Shown here piece by piece: positions 45,411-56,308 of a stretch of DNA of 64,000 nucleotides; positions within the stretch are counted from its first letter, which is position 1; every line of letters begins with the position of its first letter. The notes beneath the pieces were generated by a model. The model had not been told where the DNA came from. It was given only the letters and a program-made list of their open reading frames with translations, and did not search any database. The stretch lies in contig NZ_JAFIQT010000001.1 of assembly GCF_017355935.1 (NCBI RefSeq), forward strand, positions 682,001 to 746,000, given 5' to 3'. The position numbers and the translations under genes were made by a program. This DNA is from Telluribacter humicola. GTDB lineage: Bacteria > Bacteroidota > Bacteroidia > Cytophagales > Spirosomataceae.

Positions 45411-46331
45411 TTATAGAGGCTTTTTCTGCAGCAGGTTGATCAGAGCATCTTCCGGATTGGTGAATATATACCGGAAATCCGTACCGCTTATCCGCTGATT
45501 TTCTACGTAGCAGCTACCCAGTACCACGGCGGCCATTTCACCAAATACCAGCTTCAGCGCAAAAGCAGGGACGGCCGGAGCCCACTGCGGTTTGTGCAGT
45601 GCCTCGCAAATGAGCTGGGTGAGTTGCCGGTTAGTAACCGGCGAGGGAGCCACCCCGTTGTACACGCCTTCCCAGCCAGTATTCTCCATGGCTTCGATAA
45701 ACATGCGGCATATATCGTCCATGTGTATCCACGACATCCATTGCTCACCTGACCCCAGAGGTGCTCCAAAGCCCCAGCGGGCAGGGGCGGCAATCTGAGG
45801 CAGCGCCCCTCCCTTATCACTTAGCACGACACCGGTACGAATCTTTACTGTGCGCACTCCCAGGTCTTTGACGGTATCGGCGGCGGCTTCCCACTGTACC
45901 GTCACCTCAGCCATAAAATCACGGCCGGGATGGGAGGTTTCGGTTTGGTGTACATCACCCGTATCGGCCCCATAGTAGCCGATGGCTGAGGAAGAAACAA
46001 ACGCTTTGGGCTTTACGCCTAGCTGGGCCATGTGCCGGGCCAGTAGTCTGATACTGTCGGTACGGCTGCTGATAATAAGCTTTTTGCGCTCCTGGGTCCA
46101 GCGCTGGTCAGCTATACCGGCTCCGGCCAGGTGGATGAGGTAGTCCATGTGGAGCAGTGCTTCCTTGTCCACCTCTCCTTTCTGGATATCCCACTGGTAT
46201 ACTTTAACATTCGGATAGGTATCTGATCCCCGGCTGAGGTAAGCTACCTGGTATCCTCTTTCCAGAAGTAGTTCAGTAAGACGGCGGCCAATCAGACCCG
46301 TGCCACCGGTGATAAGTACAGTTTCTGCCAT
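45411..46331 (-). CDS. TIGR01777 family NAD-dependent epimerase-like protein
   Basis: Extended short-chain dehydrogenase-like protein of the YfcH/SDR39U1 group, 306 residues. The dinucleotide site is VLITGGTGLIGRRLTELLL (about 5-23). SSSAIGYYG with Tyr (about 112-120) and the C-terminal DUF1731 segment (about 250-300; PAVPAFALKLVFGEMAAVVLGS) are typical. The reaction of this family is unknown. It starts an operon with the thioesterase gene and is divergent from the RsbQ-like gene. Confidence 0.87.
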   Translation of the reverse strand: MAETVLITGGTGLIGRRLTELLLERGYQVAYLSRGSDTYPNVKVYQWDIQKGEVDKEALLHMDYLIHLAGAGIADQRWTQERKKLIISSRTDSIRLLARHMAQLGVKPKAFVSSSAIGYYGADTGDVHQTETSHPGRDFMAEVTVQWEAAADTVKDLGVRTVKIRTGVVLSDKGGALPQIAAPARWGFGAPLGSGEQWMSWIHMDDICRMFIEAMENTGWEGVYNGVAPSPVTNRQLTQLICEALHKPQWAPAVPAFALKLVFGEMAAVVLGSCYVENQRISGTDFRYIFTNPEDALINLLQKKPL

Positions 46332-46478
46332 GTATGGTGAAAAATCAAACAGATTATAAACAGGGAATTAATCTAAAGGTTATAAGCGGTATATAAATGT
46401 TGAATATGGCTTCTATATGTTTTGAAAAGCCCTGTGGGGTACTTCATCAGGATCCATTTTAGGGAATAAGTGACAGAG

Positions 46479-46509
46479 TTTTAAGTATAGTGTAGTATAT
46501 TTAACTTTG
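46479..46509 (+). promoter_or_regulatory. Candidate promoter of the RsbQ-histidine kinase pair
   Basis: TTTT (46479-46482) and TAACTTTG (46502-46509) are 19 nt apart; the -7 box is a perfect match, the -33 box is one base off. The start point would be near 46516, 30 nt before the ATG. Confidence 0.45.
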
Positions 46510-46545
46510 ATTTCTTTTCTATGCATCTAATCCGCAATCTCTTCT

Positions 46546-47352
46546 ATGGTATCTGACATCCTGCGTCGTAACAATGTAAAAGTGTCTGGAAAGGGTGAGC
46601 AGCCTATTATGTTTGCTCACGGCTTTGGCTGTGATCAGCACATGTGGCGCTATATTACATCTGCCTTTGAGCAGGACTATAAGCTAATCCTGTTTGACTT
46701 TGTAGGCAGTGGTCAGTCTGATATCAGCGCTTATAATTCGGAAAGATACGCCACTCTGCACGGGTATGCGCAGGATGTGCTGGAAATATGCGAAGCACTG
46801 GACCTGAGAGATGTTATTTTTGTGGGACATTCGGTAAGCAGTATGACAGGTATGCTGGCTGCCGTGTCTGAGCCCAGCTATTTCTCACGCATCGTCATGG
46901 TAGGGCCATCTCCCTGTTATATCAATGGCGAAGGCTATACAGGTGGTTTTGAAAGACAGGATATCGAAGGCCTGCTGGAAACCATGGAGAAAAACTACAT
47001 TGGCTGGTCCAATTTCCTGGCGCCCCAGATCATGGGCCACTCCGACCGCCCCGAACTGGGACAGGAACTTACTGATAGCTTCTGCTCTACCGACCCTGTT
47101 ATAGCGCGTCAGTTTGCCGAAGCCACCTTCTTCTCGGATTATCGCAATGATCTGTCCCGACTTAAGCTGCCTTCTTTGATTATGCAGTGTTCGGAAGATA
47201 TCATAGCTCCGATGGAAGTAGGTGAATACCTGCACCGGCAACTCCCCAACAGTACCCTTAAAGTAATGAAAGCTACCGGACACTGCCCTCATGTAAGTGC
47301 CCCCGACGAAACAATTGATATCATTAAAGAGTATTTGTCCCATACGTGTTAA
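46546..47352 (+). CDS. RsbQ-like alpha/beta hydrolase (signal-perception hydrolase)
   Basis: Serine hydrolase closely resembling RsbQ of Bacillus subtilis, the partner of the PAS-containing phosphatase RsbP in energy-stress sensing, and the plant KAI2/D14 receptors. The 268-residue protein has [13 protein letters not shown] (about 23-35), [13 protein letters not shown] with the nucleophile Ser96, and VGPSPCYIN after it. Asp218 in CSEDIIAP and His246 in [11 protein letters not shown] complete the triad at almost the numbering I recall for RsbQ. It overlaps the downstream PAS histidine kinase by 7 nt if the kinase starts at its GTG, so a signalling pair is strongly suggested. It probably hydrolyses a small ligand read by the PAS domain; the ligand is unknown. 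Confidence 0.88.
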   Translation: MVSDILRRNNVKVSGKGEQPIMFAHGFGCDQHMWRYITSAFEQDYKLILFDFVGSGQSDISAYNSERYATLHGYAQDVLEICEALDLRDVIFVGHSVSSMTGMLAAVSEPSYFSRIVMVGPSPCYINGEGYTGGFERQDIEGLLETMEKNYIGWSNFLAPQIMGHSDRPELGQELTDSFCSTDPVIARQFAEATFFSDYRNDLSRLKLPSLIMQCSEDIIAPMEVGEYLHRQLPNSTLKVMKATGHCPHVSAPDETIDIIKEYLSHTC

Positions 47353-48584
47353 CTTCACAAGGACATAAGCAGCAGATGGATAGTTTACTGGATCAGGCAC
47401 CGGGAGGTATTTTTTCTTTCACCGATGACAACCTCCTTCAGGATGTAAACGAGTCCTTCTGTGATATGCTGGAGTACAGCAAGGAAGAACTGCATGCCCA
47501 TGCTATCGAGAAAGTATTTTCTCTCTCCGCCCGTATATTTTACCAGACGCACTTCTTCCTGATGCTCAAAATGCACGGGAAAGCAGAGGAAATATTCCTG
47601 AATCTTAAAGCTAAATCCGGGGACCAGGTTCCCGTTCTGCTCAACGCCCGACGTATAGAGCAGAACGGTATGCCGCTCAATGTATGCGTATGTATATGTG
47701 TACCTAACCGGGGAAAGTACGAGGCCGAAATCCTGGAGGCCAAAAAGATTGCTGAAAAGGCGCTGAATGAAAATACGGAGCTTGTAAAGGCCAAGGCAGA
47801 GCTTCAGAAGCAAGCCGAAGAGCTGGATCATATGTTGCAGGAACTGCAGGAGCGGAACGACGAGCTTATGCAGTTCAGCCACATCATATCACATGATCTG
47901 CAGGAGCCGCTGCGTAAGATGATGGTATTTGCGGAGGTACTTACTAACGAACATAGCGAGACTGAATCACCCCGTATAGCCAAAGCCTCAGAGCGTATTA
48001 CTAAGGTAGCGGCCTACATGAAAGAGGTACTGTATAGTCTGCAGCAGTACGTGTGGCTCAATGAGTCATCAAACATCAGGAAGAGGGTAAATCTGGAAAG
48101 GCTGATCCAGGTAACGTACTACCGGGCAGGCGGCATACTGGAGGATAATGCCTTTGACTGCTCATTTGAATTAGATGGTTTGCCTGTGATCCATGGAGAT
48201 CCGGGGCAGCTGGAGATGCTTTTTGACCATTTGTTTGAAAACGCTGGGAAGTACCGGTCGGCTGACCGGCCTCTGCACGTAACGGTGACGGGGAGCGTAG
48301 TCAGACGTAACCGTTTCAAAACCGTGCAGGGCAGGTACAAGTACGTTGACTTTGTCAAAGTACTGTTTACAGATAATGGCATCGGCTTCGAGAAGGAATT
48401 TGAGACGTATGTATTTCAACTCTTCAAAAAGTTGGATACAAATACAAGCGGGCTGGGAGTTGGACTGTCTCTTTGTAAGAAGATTGTTCAGAACCACTTC
48501 GGCACTATCACGGCTTCTTCTGAACCCGGACTGGGTACTACCTTTACGATTATGCTCCCTGTACTTCCGGACGAAGAGGCCTAA
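47346..48584 (+). CDS. PAS domain sensor histidine kinase (RsbP-like PAS)
   Basis: Soluble histidine kinase, 412 residues from GTG 47346; ATG 47376 is an alternative that removes ten residues. The PAS domain (about 12-120) includes [20 protein letters not shown] and [22 protein letters not shown], a form I associate with the PAS of RsbP-type proteins. A coiled coil follows (about 125-175), then the phosphoacceptor helix with [17 protein letters not shown] (His about 184). The ATPase domain (about 265-410) has [11 protein letters not shown] (N box), [10 protein letters not shown] and [12 protein letters not shown] (G boxes). No response regulator is adjacent and no receiver domain is fused. 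The upstream gene encodes the RsbQ-like hydrolase, its likely partner. Confidence 0.88.
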   Translation: MLTSQGHKQQMDSLLDQAPGGIFSFTDDNLLQDVNESFCDMLEYSKEELHAHAIEKVFSLSARIFYQTHFFLMLKMHGKAEEIFLNLKAKSGDQVPVLLNARRIEQNGMPLNVCVCICVPNRGKYEAEILEAKKIAEKALNENTELVKAKAELQKQAEELDHMLQELQERNDELMQFSHIISHDLQEPLRKMMVFAEVLTNEHSETESPRIAKASERITKVAAYMKEVLYSLQQYVWLNESSNIRKRVNLERLIQVTYYRAGGILEDNAFDCSFELDGLPVIHGDPGQLEMLFDHLFENAGKYRSADRPLHVTVTGSVVRRNRFKTVQGRYKYVDFVKVLFTDNGIGFEKEFETYVFQLFKKLDTNTSGLGVGLSLCKKIVQNHFGTITASSEPGLGTTFTIMLPVLPDEEA

Positions 48585-49390
48585 ACGGCATCCAGTTTAC
48601 TGCCGCATTTTTTGCAGTAGACAGCGTCAGGGTCATTCTGAGCATTGCCACAGTTCGGACAGGTACGAGGTTCCTTCTGAAGGTGCAGCAGTTCGTTGGT
48701 AACGATACCCGTGGGTACCGCAATGATGGCATAACCGATGAGCATGATCAGAGAGGCAATAATCTTACCCATCACTGTTGCCGGTACTATGTCTCCAAAT
48801 CCTACGGTCGTCAGCGTGACGATAGCCCAGTAGATACTTAGCGGAATGCTGCTGTATGCGCTTTGCTGATCATTGCCGTTTTCAACCATGTACATGACGG
48901 TGCCCAGTATGATTACGATAGAGAGTACCATGCCCAGAAACACCAGGATCTTCTGGTAGCTATTGGCCAGGGCTTTGGTGATGGTTTGCGCGGCTGAGAT
49001 ATAACGGGCCAGCTTCAGGATACGAAATACTCTGAGTACCCTTAGTATCCGGATGGCCAGCAGGAACTGGGTACCTGACACAAACAGACCCAGGAAGGCC
49101 GGTAGAATAGACAGCAAGTCAATAATACCCCAGACACCCAATGCATAATTGCGGGTACTCTTCGAGGTCCAGATACGGAGCAGATATTCAATAGTGAATA
49201 GTATGGTAAAGAACCAGTCAATCGCGAAGAACTGGGGCTGGTACTGGGCCCGCAACGAAGGTACGCTTTCCAGCATTACTGACAGGACACTAATAACAAT
49301 GGATATAATCAGGGCTACATCGAAGGTTTTGCCGGCCGGTGTGTCTGATTCAAATATGACGATGTACAGCTTGTCCCGGATGCTTTTCAT
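48581..49390 (-). CDS. Voltage-gated-type potassium channel with C-terminal zinc ribbon
   Basis: Inner-membrane ion channel of the 6-helix Kv type, 269 residues. S1-S3 lie at about 22-95. The S4 segment LLAIRILRVLRVFRILKLARY (about 105-125) has regularly spaced arginines. The pore follows with the selectivity filter TLTTVGFGDIVPAT (about 190-203), which selects potassium, then S6. The C-terminus (about 240-265) is a zinc ribbon with CPNCGNAQ and YCKKCGSKL, unusual for a channel of this size. Its stop codon region overlaps that of the histidine kinase gene by 4 nt. It is divergent from uvrB. Confidence 0.9.
   Translation of the reverse strand: MKSIRDKLYIVIFESDTPAGKTFDVALIISIVISVLSVMLESVPSLRAQYQPQFFAIDWFFTILFTIEYLLRIWTSKSTRNYALGVWGIIDLLSILPAFLGLFVSGTQFLLAIRILRVLRVFRILKLARYISAAQTITKALANSYQKILVFLGMVLSIVIILGTVMYMVENGNDQQSAYSSIPLSIYWAIVTLTTVGFGDIVPATVMGKIIASLIMLIGYAIIAVPTGIVTNELLHLQKEPRTCPNCGNAQNDPDAVYCKKCGSKLDAV
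48586..48613 (+). terminator. Kinase terminator embedded in the 3' end of the potassium channel gene
   Basis: CGGCA (48586-48590) pairs with TGCCG (48601-48605), followed by six T (48608-48613) on the plus strand. The stem is short, so the call is moderate. The bases also encode the C-terminal zinc ribbon of the convergent channel. Confidence 0.5.
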
Positions 49391-49612
49391 ACAGGTTTGG
49401 ATGAGGATGAATGCTGAATAGTACCACTTGCTAAGAACCGCGGGTAAATAGCTGCTAAATGAGAAAGTACAGCTTCTACTACCGAACTATTGATACCCTA
49501 TTCAATGTTTTAATATACTGGATTTAATGGTACTTTTCGGAACAATGACTACTGACGTGGCAGCGTTTGCTTAAAGTACCTGATCATAAGCTTAACCTTC
49601 GAAAGGCTATTT

Positions 49613-51631
49613 ATGAATTTTGAACTTGTCTCTGATTATGAGCCTACGGGCGACCAGCCCCAGGCTATACAACAACTGCTGGAAGGAATCAAAAGAGAGG
49701 AACGTGCTCAGACGCTGCTGGGGGTAACGGGCTCTGGTAAGACTTTTACCGTAGCCAACGTAGTAGCGCAGCTCAACCGTCCTACGCTGGTACTAAGCCA
49801 TAACAAGACGCTGGCCGCTCAGCTGTACGGTGAGTTTAAGCAATTCTTCCCTAACAATGCCGTCGAGTACTTCATCAGTTACTACGACTACTACCAGCCT
49901 GAGGCCTTTATAGCCACTACCAATACGTACATAGAGAAAGACCTCGCCATCAACGAAGAGATCGACAAGCTCCGGTTATCGACGGTGTCGTCGCTTATGA
50001 GTGGACGGCGCGATGTACTGGTGGTAGCGTCGGTATCGTGTATTTATGGTGCCGGTAACCCTCAGGAATACAAAAAGAGCATTGTACGCGTAAGCGTGGG
50101 TGACGTGATCAGCCGCAACCAGTTTCTGTTCCGGCTGGTGGAGATCCTGTACAGCCGTACCGAAGTAGAGTTTACCCGTGGTACCTTCCGGGTCAAGGGC
50201 GACACGGTGGATGTATACCCCGGTTATGCCGACTTTGCCTACCGCTTTATCTTCTTCGGTGACGAGATTGAAGAAATACAGCGCATTGACCCTTCTAACG
50301 GTAAAAAACTGTCCAGCGAACGCCTGATCGCTGTTTTCCCCGCCAACCTGTTCGTAACGGGCCGGGATGTGCTTATGCAGTCGATGAAGGAGATTCAGGA
50401 TGACCTGGTGGCCCAGATCCGGTATTTTACGAAGGAAGGACGCCTGCTGGAAGCGGAGCGCATCAAGGAGCGGACGGAATTTGACCTGGAGATGATGCGG
50501 GAGCTAGGATACTGCTCCGGTATCGAGAACTACTCCCGGTACTTTGATCGCCGCCTGCCGGGGCAGCGACCTTTCTGTCTGCTCGACTACTTCCCCGACG
50601 ACTACCTGCTGGTGGTAGATGAAAGCCACGTAACCATGCCGCAGATACGCGCCATGTGGGGTGGTGACCGCTCGCGTAAGGAAGCCCTGGTTGACTACGG
50701 TTTCCGGCTCCCCTCCGCCATGGACAACCGGCCGCTTACCTTCCAGGAGTTTGAGGATATGGCCAGCCAGACCATCTTTGTTAGTGCTACTCCCTCTGAC
50801 TACGAGTTACGCCGTACCGACGGAGTAGTGGTGGAACAAATTATCCGTCCGACCGGTCTGCTTGATCCCGAGATTGAAGTACGCCCGAGCCTGAACCAGA
50901 TCGATGACCTTCTAGATGAGATTAATACGCGCATCAATCGCGAAGAGCGGGTACTGGTGACAACATTGACCAAGCGTATGGCCGAAGAGCTCAGCAAGTA
51001 CCTCGACCGAGTAGGGATACGCTGCCGCTATATTCACTCCGAAGTAAAGGCACTAGACCGGGTGGAGATTCTGCGCGAACTACGTCTGGGTGTTTTCGAC
51101 GTACTGGTAGGAGTGAACCTTCTGCGTGAGGGACTTGACCTGCCCGAGGTATCGCTGGTGGCGATCATGGATGCTGATAAGGAAGGCTTCCTGCGGGATA
51201 TCCGTTCGCTGATCCAGACCATCGGTCGTGCCGCCCGTAATGAGCGGGGCAAGGTACTTATGTACGCTGATAAAATGACGGGATCTATGCAGAAAGCCAT
51301 TGATGAAACCAACCGTCGTCGTAGCATCCAGATGGAATATAACGAAGAGCACGGCATTACCCCACGTACGGTGCTGAAGTCGAGAGAGGCCATTATGGAG
51401 CAGACCAAAGTAGCCGATTCCAAGGTACGTAAGATGTACGTGGAGCCCGAGGAGATCCGTATCGCGGCCGATCCGGTGGTACAGTACATGGGTAAGAATG
51501 ATCTGCAGCTTATCATTGCCGAGACGCAGCGTAAAATGGAGGCTGCCGCCAAGGATCTGGACTTCCTGCAGGCAGCCCGCTTCCGCGACGAATTGCAGCA
51601 ACTCAAAGAGCGCCTGAAGCAAAAGGTATAA
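49613..51631 (+). CDS. uvrB: Excinuclease ABC subunit B
   Basis: Helicase-like damage verification subunit of nucleotide excision repair; works with UvrA and UvrC. The 672-residue protein has Walker A GVTGSGKTF (about 38-46), the beta-hairpin YYDYYQPEAF (about 92-101), helicase motifs VDESHVTMPQ (about 340), IFVSATPSDYE and NLLREGLDLPEV (about 504), QTIGRAARN, and the C-terminal UVR domain (about 630-668; AAKDLDFLQAARFRDEL) that binds UvrC. The start and length are normal. uvrA lies about 24 kb upstream on the same strand. Confidence 0.97.
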   Translation: MNFELVSDYEPTGDQPQAIQQLLEGIKREERAQTLLGVTGSGKTFTVANVVAQLNRPTLVLSHNKTLAAQLYGEFKQFFPNNAVEYFISYYDYYQPEAFIATTNTYIEKDLAINEEIDKLRLSTVSSLMSGRRDVLVVASVSCIYGAGNPQEYKKSIVRVSVGDVISRNQFLFRLVEILYSRTEVEFTRGTFRVKGDTVDVYPGYADFAYRFIFFGDEIEEIQRIDPSNGKKLSSERLIAVFPANLFVTGRDVLMQSMKEIQDDLVAQIRYFTKEGRLLEAERIKERTEFDLEMMRELGYCSGIENYSRYFDRRLPGQRPFCLLDYFPDDYLLVVDESHVTMPQIRAMWGGDRSRKEALVDYGFRLPSAMDNRPLTFQEFEDMASQTIFVSATPSDYELRRTDGVVVEQIIRPTGLLDPEIEVRPSLNQIDDLLDEINTRINREERVLVTTLTKRMAEELSKYLDRVGIRCRYIHSEVKALDRVEILRELRLGVFDVLVGVNLLREGLDLPEVSLVAIMDADKEGFLRDIRSLIQTIGRAARNERGKVLMYADKMTGSMQKAIDETNRRRSIQMEYNEEHGITPRTVLKSREAIMEQTKVADSKVRKMYVEPEEIRIAADPVVQYMGKNDLQLIIAETQRKMEAAAKDLDFLQAARFRDELQQLKERLKQKV

Positions 51632-51656
51632 TAGCTAACAGGTATCATACCTGATC

Positions 51657-51703
51657 AAGCCAGTGGAGGACGATTTATCCAGCTCTCCACTGGCTTATTT
51701 TTT
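51657..51703 (+). terminator. Rho-independent terminator of uvrB
   Basis: AAGCCAGTGGAG (51657-51668) pairs perfectly with CTCCACTGGCTT (51685-51696), loop 16 nt, followed by six T (51698-51703). Confidence 0.9.
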
Positions 51704-51783
51704 AGTGCACCCTTTACTAATTCACCCGCACATTTTTCAGGCTTTTTTTCCTTATCTGCTAATATTTCATTTACATTGCATCG

Positions 51784-51862
51784 GCTTTAGGGGTGTTCCG
51801 TTAAGGAGCTGAGATAATACCCTTTGAACCTGATCCGGGTAATGCTGGCGAAGGGAAAAGTA
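51784..51862 (+). promoter_or_regulatory. TPP riboswitch (THI element)
   Basis: Contains the conserved order of the thiamine pyrophosphate aptamer: GGGGTG (51790-51795), GCTGAGA (51808-51814), ACCCTTTGAACCTGAT (51819-51834), CCGGGTAATGCTGGCGAAGGGAA (51836-51858, broken here only for description). The first sequences form P2/P3 and bind the pyrimidine; the later ones form P4/P5 and bind the pyrophosphate. It stands about 80 nt before the start of thiM-thiE-thiD-thiC, the expected target. Confidence 0.95.
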
Positions 51863-51883
51863 ATGAATATCTTCTCGTGTAAT

Positions 51884-51950
51884 CTTCCATCTCCTGGAAG
51901 CTCCTTAGCCATTTATTTTTTCTGAAAAATTAAATGAACTATGAAGGAGC
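51884..51950 (+). promoter_or_regulatory. Probable expression platform of the thi riboswitch
   Basis: AGCTCCTTA (51899-51907) is fully complementary to TAAGGAGCT within the aptamer (51802-51810). Its core GCTCCTT (51900-51906) is also complementary to AAGGAGC at codons 2-4 of thiM (51944-51950). The two pairings exclude each other. A small CTTCC/GGAAG hairpin (51884-51900) may compete as well. This suggests control of translation start, not termination, since no strong terminator is visible. Confidence 0.5.
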
Positions 51951-52753
51951 AACTCTGGACCAATGTTCTCGCGGTTCGCGAGCAGTCCCCCCTGGTACAC
52001 AGCATCACCAACTACGTAGTAATGAACAACACGGCCAACGCCTTGCTGGCCGCAGGTGCTTCCCCCATCATGGCTCATGCCCATCCTGAAATGCAGGATA
52101 TGGTTTCCATCGTGGGAGCGCTGGTGGTCAATATCGGTACGCTTGACGAGTACTGGGTAGAAAGCATGAAACGGGCCGTGACCAAAGCCGAAGAAGTAGG
52201 TACCCCTTGGGTACTTGACCCGGTAGGAGCCGGTGCCACGCCCTACCGTAACAATGTCGTAAACCTGTTGACGACGCAGTTCAAGCCCACCGTCATTCGA
52301 GGCAATGCCTCCGAGATCATGTCAGTAGCCAGGGTAAGTGTACAGACCAAAGGCGTGGACAGTACGCATGAAAGCAACGAAGCCCTTGATGCAGCTACCT
52401 CCCTGGCCAATACCTTAGATTCCGTGGTATGTATCTCCGGCGCTACCGATCTGATTGTAAGCAAGGAGAGACTGCTGGCTCTTGAAAATGGTCATCCTAT
52501 GATGGCCCGGGTAACGGGTATGGGATGTACTGCAACCGCACTGATTGGTGCCTTCTGCGCCCTTCCTAAAGTTACTCCCTTTGAAGCGACTGCCTCTGCC
52601 ATGGCCCTAATGGGCGTAGCCGGAGAACTGGCCGCCGAAAAAGCCACCGGTCCCGGCAGTTTCCAAGTGCATTTTCTGGATGCTCTGTATGCCGTTACAA
52701 AAGAGCAGTTTATGGAACGCTTACACGTGAAGCAACATGAGGCGGCCCTTTGA
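51941..52753 (+). CDS. thiM: Hydroxyethylthiazole kinase
   Basis: Phosphorylates 4-methyl-5-(2-hydroxyethyl)thiazole, salvaging the thiazole half of thiamine. The 270-residue protein has PLVHSITNYVVMNNTANALLAAGASPIMAHA (ligand site, about 16-46), VLDPVGAGATP (about 90) and the ATP-binding TGMGCTATALIGAFCA (about 193-208), all family signatures. It is first in a tightly packed operon under a TPP riboswitch and overlaps thiE by 17 nt. Confidence 0.95.
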   Translation: MKEQLWTNVLAVREQSPLVHSITNYVVMNNTANALLAAGASPIMAHAHPEMQDMVSIVGALVVNIGTLDEYWVESMKRAVTKAEEVGTPWVLDPVGAGATPYRNNVVNLLTTQFKPTVIRGNASEIMSVARVSVQTKGVDSTHESNEALDAATSLANTLDSVVCISGATDLIVSKERLLALENGHPMMARVTGMGCTATALIGAFCALPKVTPFEATASAMALMGVAGELAAEKATGPGSFQVHFLDALYAVTKEQFMERLHVKQHEAAL

Positions 52754-53380
52754 TTATTCGCTGTACCTGGTCACCAACGAAGAGGCCTGCCTGGGACGGC
52801 CTCTTCTGCAGGTGGTAGAGCAGGCGGTCAAAGGTGGCGTGGATCTGGTTCAGCTACGAGAGAAGCGGCTTTCCCATGCTATTTTCCTTCGTAAAGCCTT
52901 GCAGTTAAAAGAGCTGCTGGACCGCTACCGGGTACCCCTGATCATCAATGATAATCTGCTCGTGGCCCAAAGCTGCGGAGCCGCCGGTATCCATGTGGGC
53001 AATAGTGACGTGGCTCCCCGTACTATCCGGAATCAGTGGCAGCAGTGCGGGGTACTGGGCTACTCGGTAGAGCAGGAGGATCAGATCCATAATGAACATG
53101 CCGAACTGTCGGACTACATAGCGCTGAGTCCTGTTTTTTCAACCGCTACTAAAACCGACACCATTACGGAGTGGGGGCTGGAAGGCATCCGCAGGACCCG
53201 GATGCTTACGTCAAAGCCTATCGTGGCCATAGGCAACGTTAATCTGTACAACGCCCGGCAAATCGTGGAAGCCGGGGCCGACTGTCTGGCGGTGGTATCG
53301 GCGATCTGCTCGGCGGCTGATCCGGCCCGAGCGGCCGAGGAGCTCAGAAACGTAGTTGAAAAATGTAAAGTAAAGCAGCC

Positions 53381-53384
<4 letters not shown>
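52737..53384 (+). CDS. thiE: Thiamine-phosphate synthase
   Basis: Joins the pyrimidine pyrophosphate and thiazole phosphate to give thiamine phosphate. The 215-residue TIM-barrel has GGVDLVQLREKRLSH (about 34-48), LIINDNLLVAQSCGAAGIHVGN (about 67-88), DYIALSPVFSTATK (about 121-134) and PIVAIGNVN near 161. The start MRRPFDYSLYLVTN overlaps the end of thiM by 17 nt, and the stop overlaps the thiD start by 4 nt, so coupled translation is likely. Confidence 0.94.
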
Positions 53385-56067
<2,683 letters not shown>

Positions 56068-56095
56068 ACAGTAAAATGCTTCGCTGCTGATTAGC

Positions 56096-56124
56096 AAGCC
56101 GCCTCACTGGTTGAGGCGGCTTTT
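56096..56124 (+). terminator. Rho-independent terminator of the thi operon
   Basis: AAGCCGCCTCA (56096-56106) pairs perfectly with TGAGGCGGCTT (56112-56122), loop five bases, followed by T. Confidence 0.88.
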
Positions 56125-56308
56125 GTAAGATGTATTTATGTACTGAATCAACCAGTAGGAGTACCCACAAGCTACAATTGGAACACAGGGAAAAGGTATC
56201 GTACAGAGGAATGGGTAATAAGCAGGCACAGTAGGCTTAAAATGAGTGGGGTTGGTACTCGATCTTTGCCAAAACCTCTCTTTCTTTGTATAAATAATTA
56301 GAGTACCT

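Noticed and set aside
51034-51648. 204-residue minus-strand open frame opposite uvrB
   Set aside because: Antisense shadow, Ser/Arg-rich, no motif.
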